This document shows positions 17,770 through 30,152 of a DNA stretch of 64,000 nucleotides, in pieces; position 1 is the first letter of the stretch; the number at the start of each line of letters is the position of its first letter. Under the pieces are notes generated by a model that saw only the letters and a program-made list of their open reading frames with translations, did not search any database and had not been told where the DNA came from. Origin of the DNA: Siphonodentalium dalli (taxonomy: Eukaryota; Mollusca; Scaphopoda; Gadilida; Siphonodentaliidae); contig CP136067.1 in assembly GCA_032622095.1 (NCBI GenBank), positions 129,103,990 to 129,167,989 on the forward strand. Direction: 5' to 3'. Position numbers and translations under genes: made by a program.

Positions 17770-20700
17770 GATCAATATACCTATACTGTGTTCGCTATCC
17801 CCACAGTCCCTAGGGCTGCTCCATCGTGTTCATGATGGGGACGAACATTAAGAAACACCTTCGTTAATCCCACTGTCCCCGGGGCTACTCCTTAGTGTTC
17901 ATGATGGGGACGAACATTAAGAAACGCCTTCGTTAATCCCACTGTCCCCGGGGCTACTCCTTAGTGTTCATGATGGGGACGTACATTAAGATACACCTGC
18001 GTTAACCACACTGTCCCCGGGGCTACTCCTTAGTGTTCATGATGGGGACGAACATTAAGAAACGCCTTCGTTAATCCCACTGTACCCGGGGCTACTCCTT
18101 AGTGTTCATGATGGGGACGAACATTAATAAACGCCTTCGTTAATCCCACTGTCCCCGGGCTACTCCTTAGTGTTCATGATGGGGACGAACATTAAGAAAC
18201 ACCTTCGTTAACCACACTGTCCCCGGGGCTGCTCCTTAGTGTTCATGATGGGGACGAACATTAAGAAACACCTTCGTTAATCACACTGTCCCCGGGGCTG
18301 CTCCTAAGTGTTCATGATGGGGACGAACATTAAGAAACACCTTCGTTAACCACACTGTCCCCGGGGCTACTCCTTAGTGTTCATGATGTGGACGAACATT
18401 AAGAAACACCTTCGTTAATCCCACTGTCCCCGGGGCTACTCCTTAGTGTTCATGATGGGGACGAACATTAAGAAACGCCTTCGTTAATCACACTGTCCCC
18501 GTTGCTGCTCCTTAGTGTTCATGATGAGGACGAACATTAAGAAACACCTTCGTTAACCACACTGTCCCCGGGGCTGCTCCTTAGTGTTCATGATGGGGAC
18601 GAACATTAAGAAACACCTTCGTTAATCACACTGTCCCCGGGGCTGCTCCTTAGTGTTCATGATGGGGACGAACATTAAGAAACACCTTCGTTAATCACAC
18701 TGTCCCCGGGGCTGCTCCTAAGTGTTCATGATGGGGACGAACATTAAGAAACACCTTCGTTAAACACACTGTCCCCGGGGCTGCTCCTTAGTGTTCATGA
18801 TGGGGACGAACATTAAGAAACACCTTCGTTAATCCCACTGTCCCCGGGGCTACTCCTTAGTGTTCATGATGGGGACGAACATTAAGAAACGCCTTCGTTA
18901 ATCACACTGTCCCCGTTGCTGCTCCTTAGTGTTCATGATGGGGACGAACATTAAGAAACACCTTCGTTAATCCCACTGTCCCCGGGGCTACTCCTTAGTG
19001 TTCATGATGGGGACGAACATTAAGAAACGCCTTCGTTATTCACATTGTCCCCGTTGCTGCTCCTTAGTGTTCATGATGAGGACGAACATTAAGAAACACC
19101 TTCGTTAACCACACTGTCCCCGGGGCTGCTCCTTAGTGTTCATGATGAGGACGAACATTAAGAAACGCCTTCGTTCAACCCACTGTCCCCGGGGCTGCTC
19201 CTTAGTGTTCATGAAGGGGACGAACATTAAGAAACGCCTTCGTTATCCACACTGTCCCCGGGGCTACTCCTTAGTGTTCATGATGGGGACGGACATTAAG
19301 AAACGCCTTCGTTATCCACACTGTCCCCGGGGCTACTCCTTAGTGTTCATGATGGGGACGAACATTAAGAAACGCCTACGTTAACCACACTGTCCCCGGG
19401 GCTACTCCTTAGTGTTCATGATGAGGACGAACATTAAGAAACGCATTCGTTAACCACACTGTCCCCGGGGCTGCTCCTTAGTGTTCATGATGGGAACGAA
19501 AATTAAGAGACGCCTTCGTTAACCTCACTGTCCCCGGGGCTACTCCTTAGTGTTCATGATGAGGACGAACATTAAGAAACGCCTTCGTTAACCACACTGT
19601 CCCCGGGGCTACTCCTTAGTGTTCATGATGAGGACGAACATTAAGAAACGCATTCGTTAACCACACTGTCCCCGGAGCAACTCCTTAGTGTTCATGATGG
19701 GGACGAACATTAAGAAACGCCTTCGTTAATCACACTGTCCCCGGGGCTACTCCTTAGTGTTCATGATGGGGACGAACATTAAGAAACGCCTTCGTTCAGC
19801 CCACTGTCCCCGGGGCTACTCCTTAGTGTTCATGATGGGGACGAACATTAAGAAACACCTTCGTTAATCACACTGTCCCCGGGGCTACTCCTTAGTGTTC
19901 ATGATGAGGACGAACATTAAGAAACGCCTTCGTTAACCACACTGTCCCCGGGGCTGCTCCTTAGTGTTCATGATGGGGACGAACATTAAGAAACACCTTT
20001 GTTAACCACACTGTCCCCGGGGCTGCTCCTTAGTGTTCATGATGGGGACGAACATTAAGAAACGCCTTCGTTAACCACACTGTCCCCGGGGCTGCTCCTT
20101 AGTGTTCATGATGGGAACGAACATTAAGAAACGCCTTCGTTCACCACACTGTCCCCGGGGCTACTCCAAGTGTTCATGATGGGGACGAACATTAAGAAAC
20201 GCCTTCGTTCACCACACTGTCCCCGGGGCTACTCCTTAGTGTTCATGATGGGGACAAACATTAAGAAACGCCTTCGTTAATCACACTGTCCCCGGGGCTG
20301 CTCCTTAGTGTTCATGATGGGGACGAACATTAAGAAACGCCTTCGTTAATCACACTGTCCCCGGGGCTACTCCTTAGTGTTCATGATGGGAACGAATATT
20401 AAGAAACACCTTCGTTAACCACACTGTCCCCGGGGCTGCTCCTTAGTGTTCATGATGGGGACGAACATTAAGAAACGCCTTCGTTCAGCCCACTGTCGCC
20501 GGGGCTACTCCTTTGTGTTCATGATGGGGACGAACATTAAGAAACGCCTTCGTTAACCACACTGTCCCCGGGGCTACTCCTTAGTGTTCATGATGAGGAC
20601 GAACATTAAGAAACGCATTCGTTAACCACACTGTCCCCGGGGCTACTCCTTAGTGTTCATGATGGGGACGAACATTAAGAAACGCATTCGTTAATCACAC

Positions 20701-22776
20701 TGTCCCCGGGGCTACTCCTTAGTGTTCATGATGAGGACGAACATTAAGAAACACCTTCGTTAATCACACTGTCCCCGGGGCTACTCCTTAGTGTTCATGA
20801 TGGGGACGAACATTAAGAAGGGCCTTCGTTAATCACACTGTCCCCGGGGCTACTCCTTAGTGTTCATGATGGGAACGAATATTAAGAAACACCTTCGTTA
20901 ACCACACTGTCCCCGGGGCTACTCCTTAGTGTTCATGATGGGGACGAACATTAAGAAACACCTTCGTTAACCACACTGTCCCCGGGGCTACTCCTTAGTG
21001 TTCATGATGGCAACGGACATTAAGAAACGCCTTCGTTAACCCCACTGTCCCCGGGGCTGCTCCTTAGTGTTCATGACGGGGACGAACATTAAGAAACACC
21101 TTCGTTAATCCCACTGTCCCCGGGGCTGCTCCTTAGTGTTCATGATGGGGACGAACATTAAGAAACGCCTTCGTTAATCACACTGTCCCCGGGGCTACTC
21201 CTTAGTGTTCATGATGGGGAAGAATATTAAGAAACGCCTTCGTTAATCACACTGTCCCCGGGGCTGCTCCTTAGTGTTCATGATGGGGACGAACATTAAG
21301 AAACGCCTTCGTTCAGCCCACTGTCCCCGGGGCTACTCATTAGTGTTCATGATGGGGACGAACATTAAGAAACACCTTCGTTAATCACACTGTCCCCGGG
21401 GCTACTCCTTAGTGTTCATGATGAGGACGAACATTAAGAAACGCATTCGTTAACCACACTGTCCCCGGGGCTGCTCCTTGGTGTTCATGATGGGGACGAA
21501 CATTAAGAAACGTCTTTGTTAACCACACTGTCCCCGGGGCTGCTCCTTAGTGTTCATGATGGGGACGAACATTAAGAAACGCCTTCGTTATCCACACTGT
21601 CCCCGGGGCTGCTCCTTAGTGTTCATGATGGGGACGAACATTAAGAAACACCTTCGTTAATCACACTGTCCCCGGGGCTGCTCCTTAGTGTTCATGATGG
21701 GGACGAACATTAAGAAACGCATTCGTTAACCCCACTGTCTCCGGGGCTGCTCCTTAGTGTTCATGATGGGGACGACATTAAGAAACACCTTCGTTCACCA
21801 CACTGTCCCCGGGGCTGCTCCTTAGTGTTCATGGTGGGAACGAATATTAAGAAACACCTTCGTTAACCACACTGTCACCGGGGCTACTCCTTAGTGTTCA
21901 TGATGGGGACGAACATTAAGAAACGCCTTCGTTCACCACACTGTACCCGGGGCTACTCCTTAGTGTTCATGATGGGGACTAACATTAAGAAACACCTTCG
22001 TTAACCACACTGTCCCCGGGGCTACTCCTTAGTGTTCATGATGGGGACGAACATTAAGAAACACCTTCGTTAACCACACTGTCCCCGGGGCTACTCCTTA
22101 GTGTTCATGATGGCGACGGACATTAAGAAACGCCTTCGTTAACCCCACTGTCCCCGGGGCTGCTCCTTAGTGTTCATGACGGGACGAACATTAAGAAACA
22201 CCTTCGTTAATCCCACTGTCCCCGGGGCTGCTCCTTAGTGTTCATGTTGGGGACGAACATTAAGAAACACCTTCGTTAACCACACTGTCCCCGGGGCTAC
22301 TCCTTAGTGTTCATGATGGGGACGAACATTAAGAAACACCTTCGTTAATCCCACTGTCCCCGAGGCTACTCCTTAGTGTTCATGATGGGGACGAACATTA
22401 AGAAACACCTTCGTTAATCACACTGTCCCCGGGGCTGCTCCTTAGTGTTCATGATGGGGACGAACATTAAGAAACGCCTTCGTTAACCACACTGTCCCCG
22501 GGGCTTCTCCTTAGTGTTCATGATGGGGACGAACATTAAGAAACACCTTCGTTAACCACACTGTCCCCGGGGCTATGTCCCCGGGGCTACTCCTTAGTGT
22601 TCATGATGGGGACGAACATTAAGAAACGCCATCGTTAACCACACTTTCCCCGGGGCTGCTCCTTAGTGTTCATGGTGGGGACGAACATTAAGAAACGCCT
22701 TCGTTAATCACACTGTCCCCGGGGCTACTCCTTAGTGTTCATGATGGGTCGAACATTAAGAAACGCGTTCGTTAAA
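17770..22776. repeat. 69-bp satellite array, about 73 copies
   Basis: The unit is CTTCGTTAAYCMCACTGTCC, CCGGGGCTRCTCCTTAGTG, TTCATGATGGGGACGAACA and TTAAGAAACRC (69 bases, counted between successive units). Every unit normally contains CCCCGGGG (a SmaI/XmaI site). GTCCCC at the start can pair with GGGGAC about 30 bases later, so each unit can fold. Variants recur through the array: GATGAGGACG, CATTCGTTAACC, CCCGTTGCTGCTC and GTTCAGCCCACTG. This suggests block duplication or higher-order structure. Because 69 is a multiple of three, a frame stays open where the common TAA is mutated (19136-19384); I regard that as an artefact. Confidence 0.97.
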
Positions 22777-23584
22777 TCGTAGTTTGTTAGGACATGCATG
22801 ACAAACTATTTATACAATGCTCATGCTCGGCAGTTTAGTACGTGCGAAACGAGAATGTGTTTGGCTGCAACATAGCATTGTGCAGTGAGGTTTATTGGAA
22901 ATAAGTATTCACATAGGTTCACATTTGATTTATTTGACTCTGAAATAAGCCCATAGTGGACATATACCCGTTATTCCGTTTCATGACGCGAGCCACAATG
23001 AAAACACATTTTAAAAACCGTTTTTTATCTGGTAAGTCGTGAGTTGGTTTATTCGTCTTATTGTTCACCCATAATGAACTTATAACAAGTTAATATGAAT
23101 CGTACGTGACACGTAGTGGATCAACCACACATGATATGCCTCAAATTTGCCTCTTTTTTGCGACATAACGCTAAGAATAATTTATGTAACATCATGCAGT
23201 GGTCACGACGGAGACGACATGCCAAATTGACAAGACGTGTCGTGGATTGTAAAAATATTTCTGGATTATCGTCATGACTTCTTCATTTTTCGTTTTCATT
23301 AAGCTGACCAACGAAATTGGTCTAAATGAAATTAATAGACTTAAATTCTTCGTAAGTTGTGAAGTAGTTACTTTCATTTTTATCGCGATGCTTCATTTCC
23401 AATTCCGCGTTTTCCGCACGGTTGCTAACCGGAAGTCACGCGACAATTTCTCCAAATTCTATACCCGCTAACACACTTTCATTTTCAATTCGTTATGGAC
23501 GTAAAATTAGGCGATTCTACGCCGACTTCGACCTTAAACAAATCCTATGATAAGCCGATAACGTGCTGATTTTCTGGAGAACAG
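22777..23584. mobile_element. H-family right flank of the satellite, then unassigned DNA
   Basis: 22790-22850 repeats the order of motifs seen at 17640-17720 (GTAGTTTGTTA, ACAAACTATTTATA, GCAGTTTAGTACGTGCG). 22893-23040 matches 58365-58515 (ATTCACATAGGTTCA, TTATTTGA..TGAAATAAGC, GTTATTCCGTT, AAAACACATT, GGTAAGTCGTG). The satellite therefore appears to lie inside a copy of this element. From 23050 on I recognise nothing further. Confidence 0.5.
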
Positions 23585-23770
23585 GCTGGACAGCCATACA
23601 TGTCTAACACATACATGCTGGATAGTCATACATGTCTAACACATACAGGCTGGACAGTCATACAATGTCTAACACATACAGGCTGGAGAGTCATACATGT
23701 CTAACACATACAGGCTGGATAGTCATACATGTCTAACACATACAGGCTGGATAGTCATACATGTCTAACA
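23585..23770. repeat. 32-bp tandem repeat, left part, about 6 copies
   Basis: The unit AGGCTGGATAGTCATACATG plus TCTAACACATAC repeats every 32 bases with few changes. The array is broken by the element at 23771-25127 and resumes at 25128. Confidence 0.9.
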
Positions 23771-25127
23771 CTAGTCCAAGTCTTCTCGTACTTAAGCCGG
23801 CTATGATATTGGGATGGAGGTGCCGGTCTTTAGTCCGAGTTCGTCCCGTATAGTCTCTTATGACACGACTTACGCACACGATCTGTGGCGGGAATCTGTG
23901 TTGTATTTTACTCGATTTACCTAATAAATCAATACATGATGCTATATACATCGGAAAGAGAGACATCTTATGGTCATAATGGTGTATAATAATCTAACTT
24001 TCATGTTACATTACGCATAGAATATTCCGGTTGATTGTCACCAACATCGCTGTTTTTATATTTTGTTTACTTAACCGAAAGCCGAAGTCAGGTTCCGAAG
24101 AATTCCGGCATTGTCCGCTGGGTATTCTAGTTTCCGTTTCTATATATAGCGCGGGGTTTTCCGAACAAAATGGCGAAAACCGATCGCCCCAAAGTCCAGT
24201 TTCCTATGTGCTTTGAGAACAATTCCCGCACTAAAAACTTAATGACATAATGGAGGATCAGAACGGTAGTTTTGTTGACAATTTTCGCAAGCAACTTGTC
24301 AAAATTGGAGCAAATTAGAACTCTTATGTCTGACTTGCCATGCGGTTGATGTGCATTTTGATTTGTGTGTTGATAAAATAATCGGAGAACCGAATCACAC
24401 AGTTTCGAAATATAGTTCTTCCGTTTCAGTGGGACTTTTCAAACTTAAGGTTCAAAATGTATACAAATTTTGTTTAATTTTTTGTGTGCATAACAAGAGC
24501 AATATATTGCCCTGTTCGCTTAGTATATATCTTAATTTCGCGGAAGTCCACCAAATGTGGGTGAAATGTAGCACCATATAAGGCATATTATTTATTCTAA
24601 TGCTCGTTGTGTTTACACTGTTTTAAACTTTGAGAGGGTTATAATTCCCGTAATTTATTTAATGTATTACATTTATATCTCCAATGTTTAATTAATCTAT
24701 TTATTTTTTATTTATTGACACACATAATTACGATTACAATGGAGAATTCATCGTAATTTGCGTTGTTAGTCCAAAATCTACGGAATATTTTCAACGGAAA
24801 ATGCCGAACACAGTTCGCGAGGTCAACTGAGTTCGCATACTTTAAAAAAATTGTAAACATTGCGATAAATGTCTCTTTTCGCATTAAATTACCGCTTTCA
24901 ATTCACAACTGATGTGGGTTTCAGATCAAATAGCATGTCTTCTGTTGAAAATATCCGTTTATTGTCGCAATTGTGATATTTTATTTCATATAATTGTGGT
25001 TTTATTTGAGCGGGTCACTAACGCTTAAGTCGTGTCATAGGAATGCATGGGCCTGGAACTCGGACTAAAGACCGGCACCTCCATCCCAATATCTTAGCCG
25101 GCTTTAGTACGAGAAGACTTGGACTAG
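23771..25127. mobile_element. 1.36-kb terminal-inverted-repeat element inserted in a tandem repeat
   Basis: CTAGTCCAAGTCTTCTCGTA at the left is inverted at the right as TACGAGAAGACTTGGACTAG. The arms extend about 100 bases (AGCCGGCTA, GATATTGGGATGGAGGTGCC, GGTCTTTAGTCCGAGTTC). TCTAACA precedes the left end and follows the right end, a candidate 7-bp target duplication, made from the surrounding 32-bp unit. A 7- to 8-bp duplication would suit hAT-like elements. No transposase frame is present; internal open frames (61-77 codons) have no motif. Confidence 0.85.
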
Positions 25128-25245
25128 TCTAACACATACAGGCTGGATAGTCATACATGTCTAACACATACAGGCTGGATCAACAGTCATACATGTCTAA
25201 CACATACAGGCTGGACAGTCATACATGTCTAACACATACATGAGA
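25128..25245. repeat. 32-bp tandem repeat, right part, about 3.5 copies
   Basis: Continuation of the 23585-23770 array. One unit has a CAAC insertion (CTGGATCAACAGTCATAC). Confidence 0.9.
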
Positions 25246-25479
25246 TTAGATAGAATAACACAACACAGCTTTCTTTAAAAAAAAAGGTGTTTATATAAAC
25301 AAAATCACTATATGTGATCTGGCGCAAACTGCTGTTTCACTACTTGGGTACATGTTTCGCTAGAAAATGTAACGATCAATTATCGTGTAAATATATCCAA
25401 CCTCATAGGCTTAACACAGAATGAACACGATATCTGAACAACGAAATCGTGTAAATATTTAGTATTACCACTTTAAAGG

Positions 25480-25656
25480 ATGCTCATTTGAGTAAACTGG
25501 GGCTGCTTTCCCTTTCAATACAGGAGCAGTGCTGGTGCAATATTAAAGATCCTGTGCACTTATATATATGCGAAGTTCGCATATATAAGAGAATGCATTG
25601 GCACAGGGTTTTCGCAACAACAAAAAATCAGGAAACTCAAGTCATGGAATTGTTAA
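25480..25656. mobile_element. PAL-family element, single palindrome with both arms
   Basis: The left arm CAGTGCTGGTGCAATATTAAA..ATCCTGTGC is the inverse of the right end seen in other copies. The core is TATATATATGCGAAG opposed by TTCGCATATATAAG. The right end GCACAGGGTTTTCGC..CTCAAGTCATGGAATTG finishes in TTAA at 25653. Confidence 0.7.
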
Positions 25657-25895
25657 AGGTACTCAATCCGATCAGACGACCCCCATATCATCAAGTTACA
25701 ACAACGGTGTAAAATTTCACAAAACGTGTTATTTATCAACATGTTTTATTCAACGACATATGGCCGTACTATCACTTGATTATCACGTAATTTGGCCGTA
25801 TTACCATTTGATTTTAGATTTATCGTCGGTTTGCCGAATATTTGCCAGCCGGAAAAAAGTACATATATCGAGAAATAATTTAAAAAATCGATAGC
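25653..25895. mobile_element. TTA-1 family MITE, right-truncated, sharing its TTAA with the previous element
   Basis: Begins TTAAAGGTACTCAATCCGAT and follows the same body as the copy at 52179 (GACGACCCCCATATCATCAA, ACACGTTATTTATCAACATG). The right inverted repeat is not found. Its first TTAA is also the last four bases of the PAL element. Confidence 0.7.
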
Positions 25896-27766
25896 TGATC
25901 ATCTATTATATATTCATCGTCGCGATAACAAAGATGGTGGAGGAGAGAAAATGCCTGGCAAGAGATCGACGTAATAACAGGATCGTCTGGTTAATTTTGG
26001 GTCCAATCCATTCCACGCTTGTGAAGACACTTTGACCTGGTTGACAGAAAATATGTCAGCACTGGTTGAATTGGAGCTTAACAACTGATGTCTACAAAAT
26101 GTCAGCAATGACTCGAAAGTCAAGATTGAGTTCACAGTCCTGAGATAACGCTATCATCTAAAACGGTATTACAGCCAAAGAGCCAAACACATGTTCGGTT
26201 CTTATAATAGCTTGCATGGGAAAAATGATATCTCACTGGATATTGTATGTATAAATGTTTTTTTTAAATTGGATAATATTATGCCTTAAATAATTATACT
26301 ATTGAGCTAGCTGGTATATGCAGTAGCAATCAGCTTCTGATTGGTTACTGTATTTGTCCACTGCGTCGATGCATTAGAATTTCCATTTACCAGTGTGGAA
26401 TTTGACCACCCAGGCTGACCTAGAATACCCGCGTCACGCACTGACCTGGAAACTCTTAATACATGTATATGGTAGACAAAATACCTATCAGTCAGTATTT
26501 GAAAAAATTTAATTTTCATTAAAACATAGCTGCTAAAACTGGTTAAACTGTCATTTGAATATTTGGGGGGTGGTGGGTCCCCACACCCCCCCCCCCGTTG
26601 GGAGGGCGGGAAAATTTTTGTCAATGTTTCGAGTAGATATGATATGGATTTGGGCGCGAAACGAGTTTATATGGATCAAGGTATTGTGGGATATTTTCAT
26701 GAATCTTGGATACTAGTGTCAGAGGTCATGATTAAGGTAGCACAGGGGCGTATCCAATGGTTGTTTCGGGCCTAGTAATTACATATTTTGATTGACAAAA
26801 TAGCCCTATACAACAATTAATAAATGGTTTTGATAACATCTTACCCATAAGCCAATTACTTGGGGTCTTTTGATCGCCAGTTATCGACTTTAAAAAGAGT
26901 AAGTTTTAACACATTTTGATTTTGTAAAAACTCCAATGATAGTCGCCTTTAAGAGCGTCTAAACTTCCGTTACTCAAAAGCAGTAAGCAACAATTATGCA
27001 ACAGTGTGGTTAACGAAGGCGTTCTCAATTATGAGCTATTGCGATAGTTTTCGACGTATTATATACTTATGAATGGCTGTGTGGATATTCTCAATGCCAG
27101 TATCAAACGAATTATGTTCATTTCAATTCAAGTATTTTTCATTTTACTTTTGCGCAGTAAGCTTATCTGTTGTATGGTAAGCTTTTCTTTTTCATGGTAA
27201 GTATTCCAGGAAATATGGTAGAATCTGGTATCGAATCGGACAGGGCATCTTTAAATGTGGCAATATGCGGGTCGTGGTATGTGAGTCAGTGGTAATATTA
27301 TCCAGCCCGGTTACAATACACCACATAATTTGTATAGGCCTCAGTGTTAACAAATCCCACAGGCCTGTATTCGCAGGAAAGGGTTGACCCTGCACGAGTA
27401 TACAAAAAATTAAGAACTTCCTTTTAGACACACGAAAATGTGCTCAAAAGTAATTGTCAACGTATTGCGTCACACAGCAGTTTTCACAAACGTCACACTA
27501 CCCTCAAAATGGAGAAAACAATGACATCGAAAAAAAACCACCAACCCCCTCACCATGTGGCTATATTTGATGTTTCTCGTCGGGAAACACGTTTGTGCAT
27601 TTTGTTCGTGCACTTTTCAACCATGTATCATTGACCATTCAGCTGCCAGAATTATTTGTATGCTGATCCTAGCTTGGGGGTCCCAGGGGAAATCACTCTA
27701 TACTAATTTGTGCTTGGTGTATTATAACCGCCAGGCTCTCACTCATTTCCGCCGGGCCGCTAATTA
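25896..27766. other. Unassigned DNA, 1.9 kb
   Basis: No gene recognised on either strand. Open frames up to 105 codons (26307-26624, minus) are low-complexity and unsupported. A G-rich/C-rich patch at 26560-26610 (GGGGTCCCCAC-type, run of 13 C) resembles the tail of STR-family blocks. Confidence 0.4.
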
Positions 27767-27893
27767 GGAGATAAACGTATTATGTTGAGTTGGATATTCG
27801 GGAATTCGAGCATGAAAAGAGTTTGCGAACGAACCGGCTTGTTTTCATGCTCACATTCCCGAATATCCAACGAAATTAGACACGATTATCTCC
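27767..27893. repeat. 127-bp hairpin element
   Basis: GGAGATAAACGTATTATGTT and GTTGGATATTCGGGAATTCG pair with GAATATCCAACG and the terminal GATTATCTCC. GAGCATGAAAA pairs with TTTTCATGCTC near the loop. The arms are about 50 bases with some mismatches. Confidence 0.8.
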
Positions 27894-28066
27894 ATTGTGA
27901 TTAATCCACCAAACATTTGAAAAGAAGATACAAGAAAAACACTTTTTATCGACATTAAATGCTATGCAGTGAGATATCCTTTTTTTCGGTGATCAAAATC
28001 TCGTGAATCGTTTCTTGTAGTTAGTCGTAACACCACCAGAACAACTTCCTGTTATCCTTATCTATC

Positions 28067-28772
28067 TTACTAGTATTTAAATTCGCGCAGTACTATTTTT
28101 CGCTCAGTTTTGAATTGGCGCACTTTGAATTGGCGCACCCTGGTGTGCGAATTCAAAACTGACAGAAATACGTTCGTAAAAGGCTTGTATCTGATGACAG
28201 TTTCATTTCTTAATTATACCTGATGTTACATGTGTATATATAAAGACAACCTCGAAGAAAATATACATCGAATATAACACAACTGCATCATCATTTCATT
28301 GTGAAGATGCGTGCTTATATGAATGCATGGTACATACATGCTGGTATTTAATAAATATTTATGGATATCCTGGAACTGAACTTGACTTGACTTGCTGACT
28401 TCAGAAAGAATCAACTCTTGGTTGCGTGTTTTGAATGCATAACTAATTCAGATTGTTTGACCACGGAGTGTCACCCCATGCAGGGTTGTGAATACGGAGC
28501 GTGCTTTCGTGCACCTCCAAATTACAATATGTGCATTTCTTAAAAGCATTTCAACACGAAAGATAGAACCATGATTAAATACTTTACGTGTATACATATG
28601 GATAATTTCGTTGAGATTCGTTTCCCCGCATGTAAATTTAAGTGTGTATTTTCTATCTAAAATAACCCTCTTTGGTATAAACTTATGAGTCGTATTATTT
28701 TTCGCACAGTTTTAAATTCGCGCACCGATGGGTGCGCGAAAAATAGTACTGCGCGAATTTAAATACGAGTAA
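28067..28772. mobile_element. 706-bp element with GC-containing terminal inverted repeats
   Basis: TTACTAGTATTTAAATTCGC then GCAGTACTATTTTTCGC at the left is inverted at the right (GCGAAAAATAGTACTGCGCG, AATTTAAATACGAGTAA), a 37-bp repeat with one change. Just inside each end are further palindromes around GAATTCGCGCACC..GGTGCGCGAATTC-type sequence. No coding frame. A second, window-truncated copy starts at 63763. Confidence 0.8.
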
Positions 28773-29244
28773 GGTATAGCAAATAACGATCCAGTTGACT
28801 CGATCGATTTCGCGACTCCTGGAAGAGCAATGACGTATTTTACGCGCGTTGTCAATGACACCGTGCTCCATCCAACAATTATTCTCCGATCAGCGGCCGA
28901 TGCTGGTGTATCGAAAACTAAAGTTAACATGTTTCGACCAATCGTAATGCTTGTTTCAGCGACAGAAACTAAAGTTAACACCCCTCGGCCAATCATAATA
29001 CGTGTTTCAGCGACAAATATTCAACCTGAATTACAATAAACAGTGATGCCTCCAAATCATGCTATTATTTTAGTAATTCGAAAGAATACGGATAAAGATT
29101 CCCTACATTTTGATATATGGATCATGTTCGTCATCGTCAGCGGAGATGTCTTGCCCGAACCAATCGGAGACCGGCGAACTCAATCGGATATATATACCTG
29201 CATGAAGGGAGCTGCGCTTGTGCGAAATTAAAGCACAATTGCCT
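28773..29244. repeat. Unassigned DNA with a 52-bp direct duplication
   Basis: 28914-28964 and 28967-29016 are direct repeats (ACTAAAGTTAACA, CGACCAATCGTAATGC or CGGCCAATCATAATAC, GTTTCAGCGACA). The rest is unassigned. Confidence 0.6.
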
Positions 29245-29346
29245 GTGTATTCTCCTATATATGCGAGTCTCACACAGGGAGCCTCGGATATATAAGATGA
29301 TGCACTGGCACAAGATGCACAAGGAGCTACAGTCATGGCAGAGTTA
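29245..29346. mobile_element. PAL-family element, degenerate right half
   Basis: CTCCTATATATGCGAGTCTC opposed by GAGCCTCGGATATATAAG, then GCACTGGCACAAGATGCAC and GGAGCTACAGTCATGGCAG ending in TTAA. Confidence 0.65.
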
Positions 29347-30152
29347 AGCCTCTCACGATGACCTCACGGTGACCTCTCTTGGGTTGATTGTTGGTCACGA
29401 AACACCCATCCTTACATGCCAATTTATTATTGATAACACGACAAATACATTTGGGGGATCGTAAGATCACACTTCCCTCGATGTTAATATACTCAGCAAT
29501 TCACATGGTTGTATTGCCTTTGGGTTCTGCTTATGAGCTAAGCACACAATGCAATGCGGAACTAGTTCTATATCAGTACCCTGCGGTATAGGCTAATAAC
29601 CAGTTACAGACATTCCCTTGTCTAGACCAAGTCTTATCGGTCCACGACAACTTGGGATATATCGGTTCGGTTGATGCTGTTTTTGACCGTGTCCCGTCCC
29701 GTTACACTTCGAATAACATACTTTACGCCCATACTCGATCGTGGATTGCTTGGGTTTATAATTTGCTTGAGTGTCTTCGAATTAGACCAAATGGACGCTT
29801 TGTGGATATGAACATACAGGGCGGCCTTTCCCAAACACGATTATATAAATCATGCGTATACCAGATGTTCAAACAACGAGATTTATAGGTGACAGCAGCC
29901 CACGAAATTTTTAGGACGTGTATTAAACTTTTCCTGAACATTGAACGACCAAAGATGCCATGTCCTAAAACTATCACATTGTCGATTAGACACTATTTTA
30001 CGACATCCTCTTGTTTTTGATCTTTGGAATCTCTCAACTTTGACAATCAATAAATTGATATGTAAAGCCATACTCATGGAGAAATTTTATGTAATAGTTG
30101 TAGGCTTACATCATTTAATTGTAAGTTGCTGGATGATTGGCACTCCATATAT
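29347..30152. other. Unassigned DNA with a motif-free 99-codon open stretch
   Basis: A plus-strand frame is open from about 29592 to 29888 (includes LGYIGSVDAVFDRVPSRYT and LRIRPNGRFVDMNIQG). It has no start context, splice support or recognised domain. It could be decayed transposon coding sequence or chance. Confidence 0.3.

Noticed and set aside
17770-22776. A CRISPR array, because of the regular repeated units
   Set aside because: The units are contiguous with no unique spacers, and the sequence is eukaryotic; it is a satellite.
29592-29888. Decayed transposon protein in a 99-codon open stretch
   Set aside because: Looks protein-like in places, but I can name no family or motif, so it is recorded only as unassigned.
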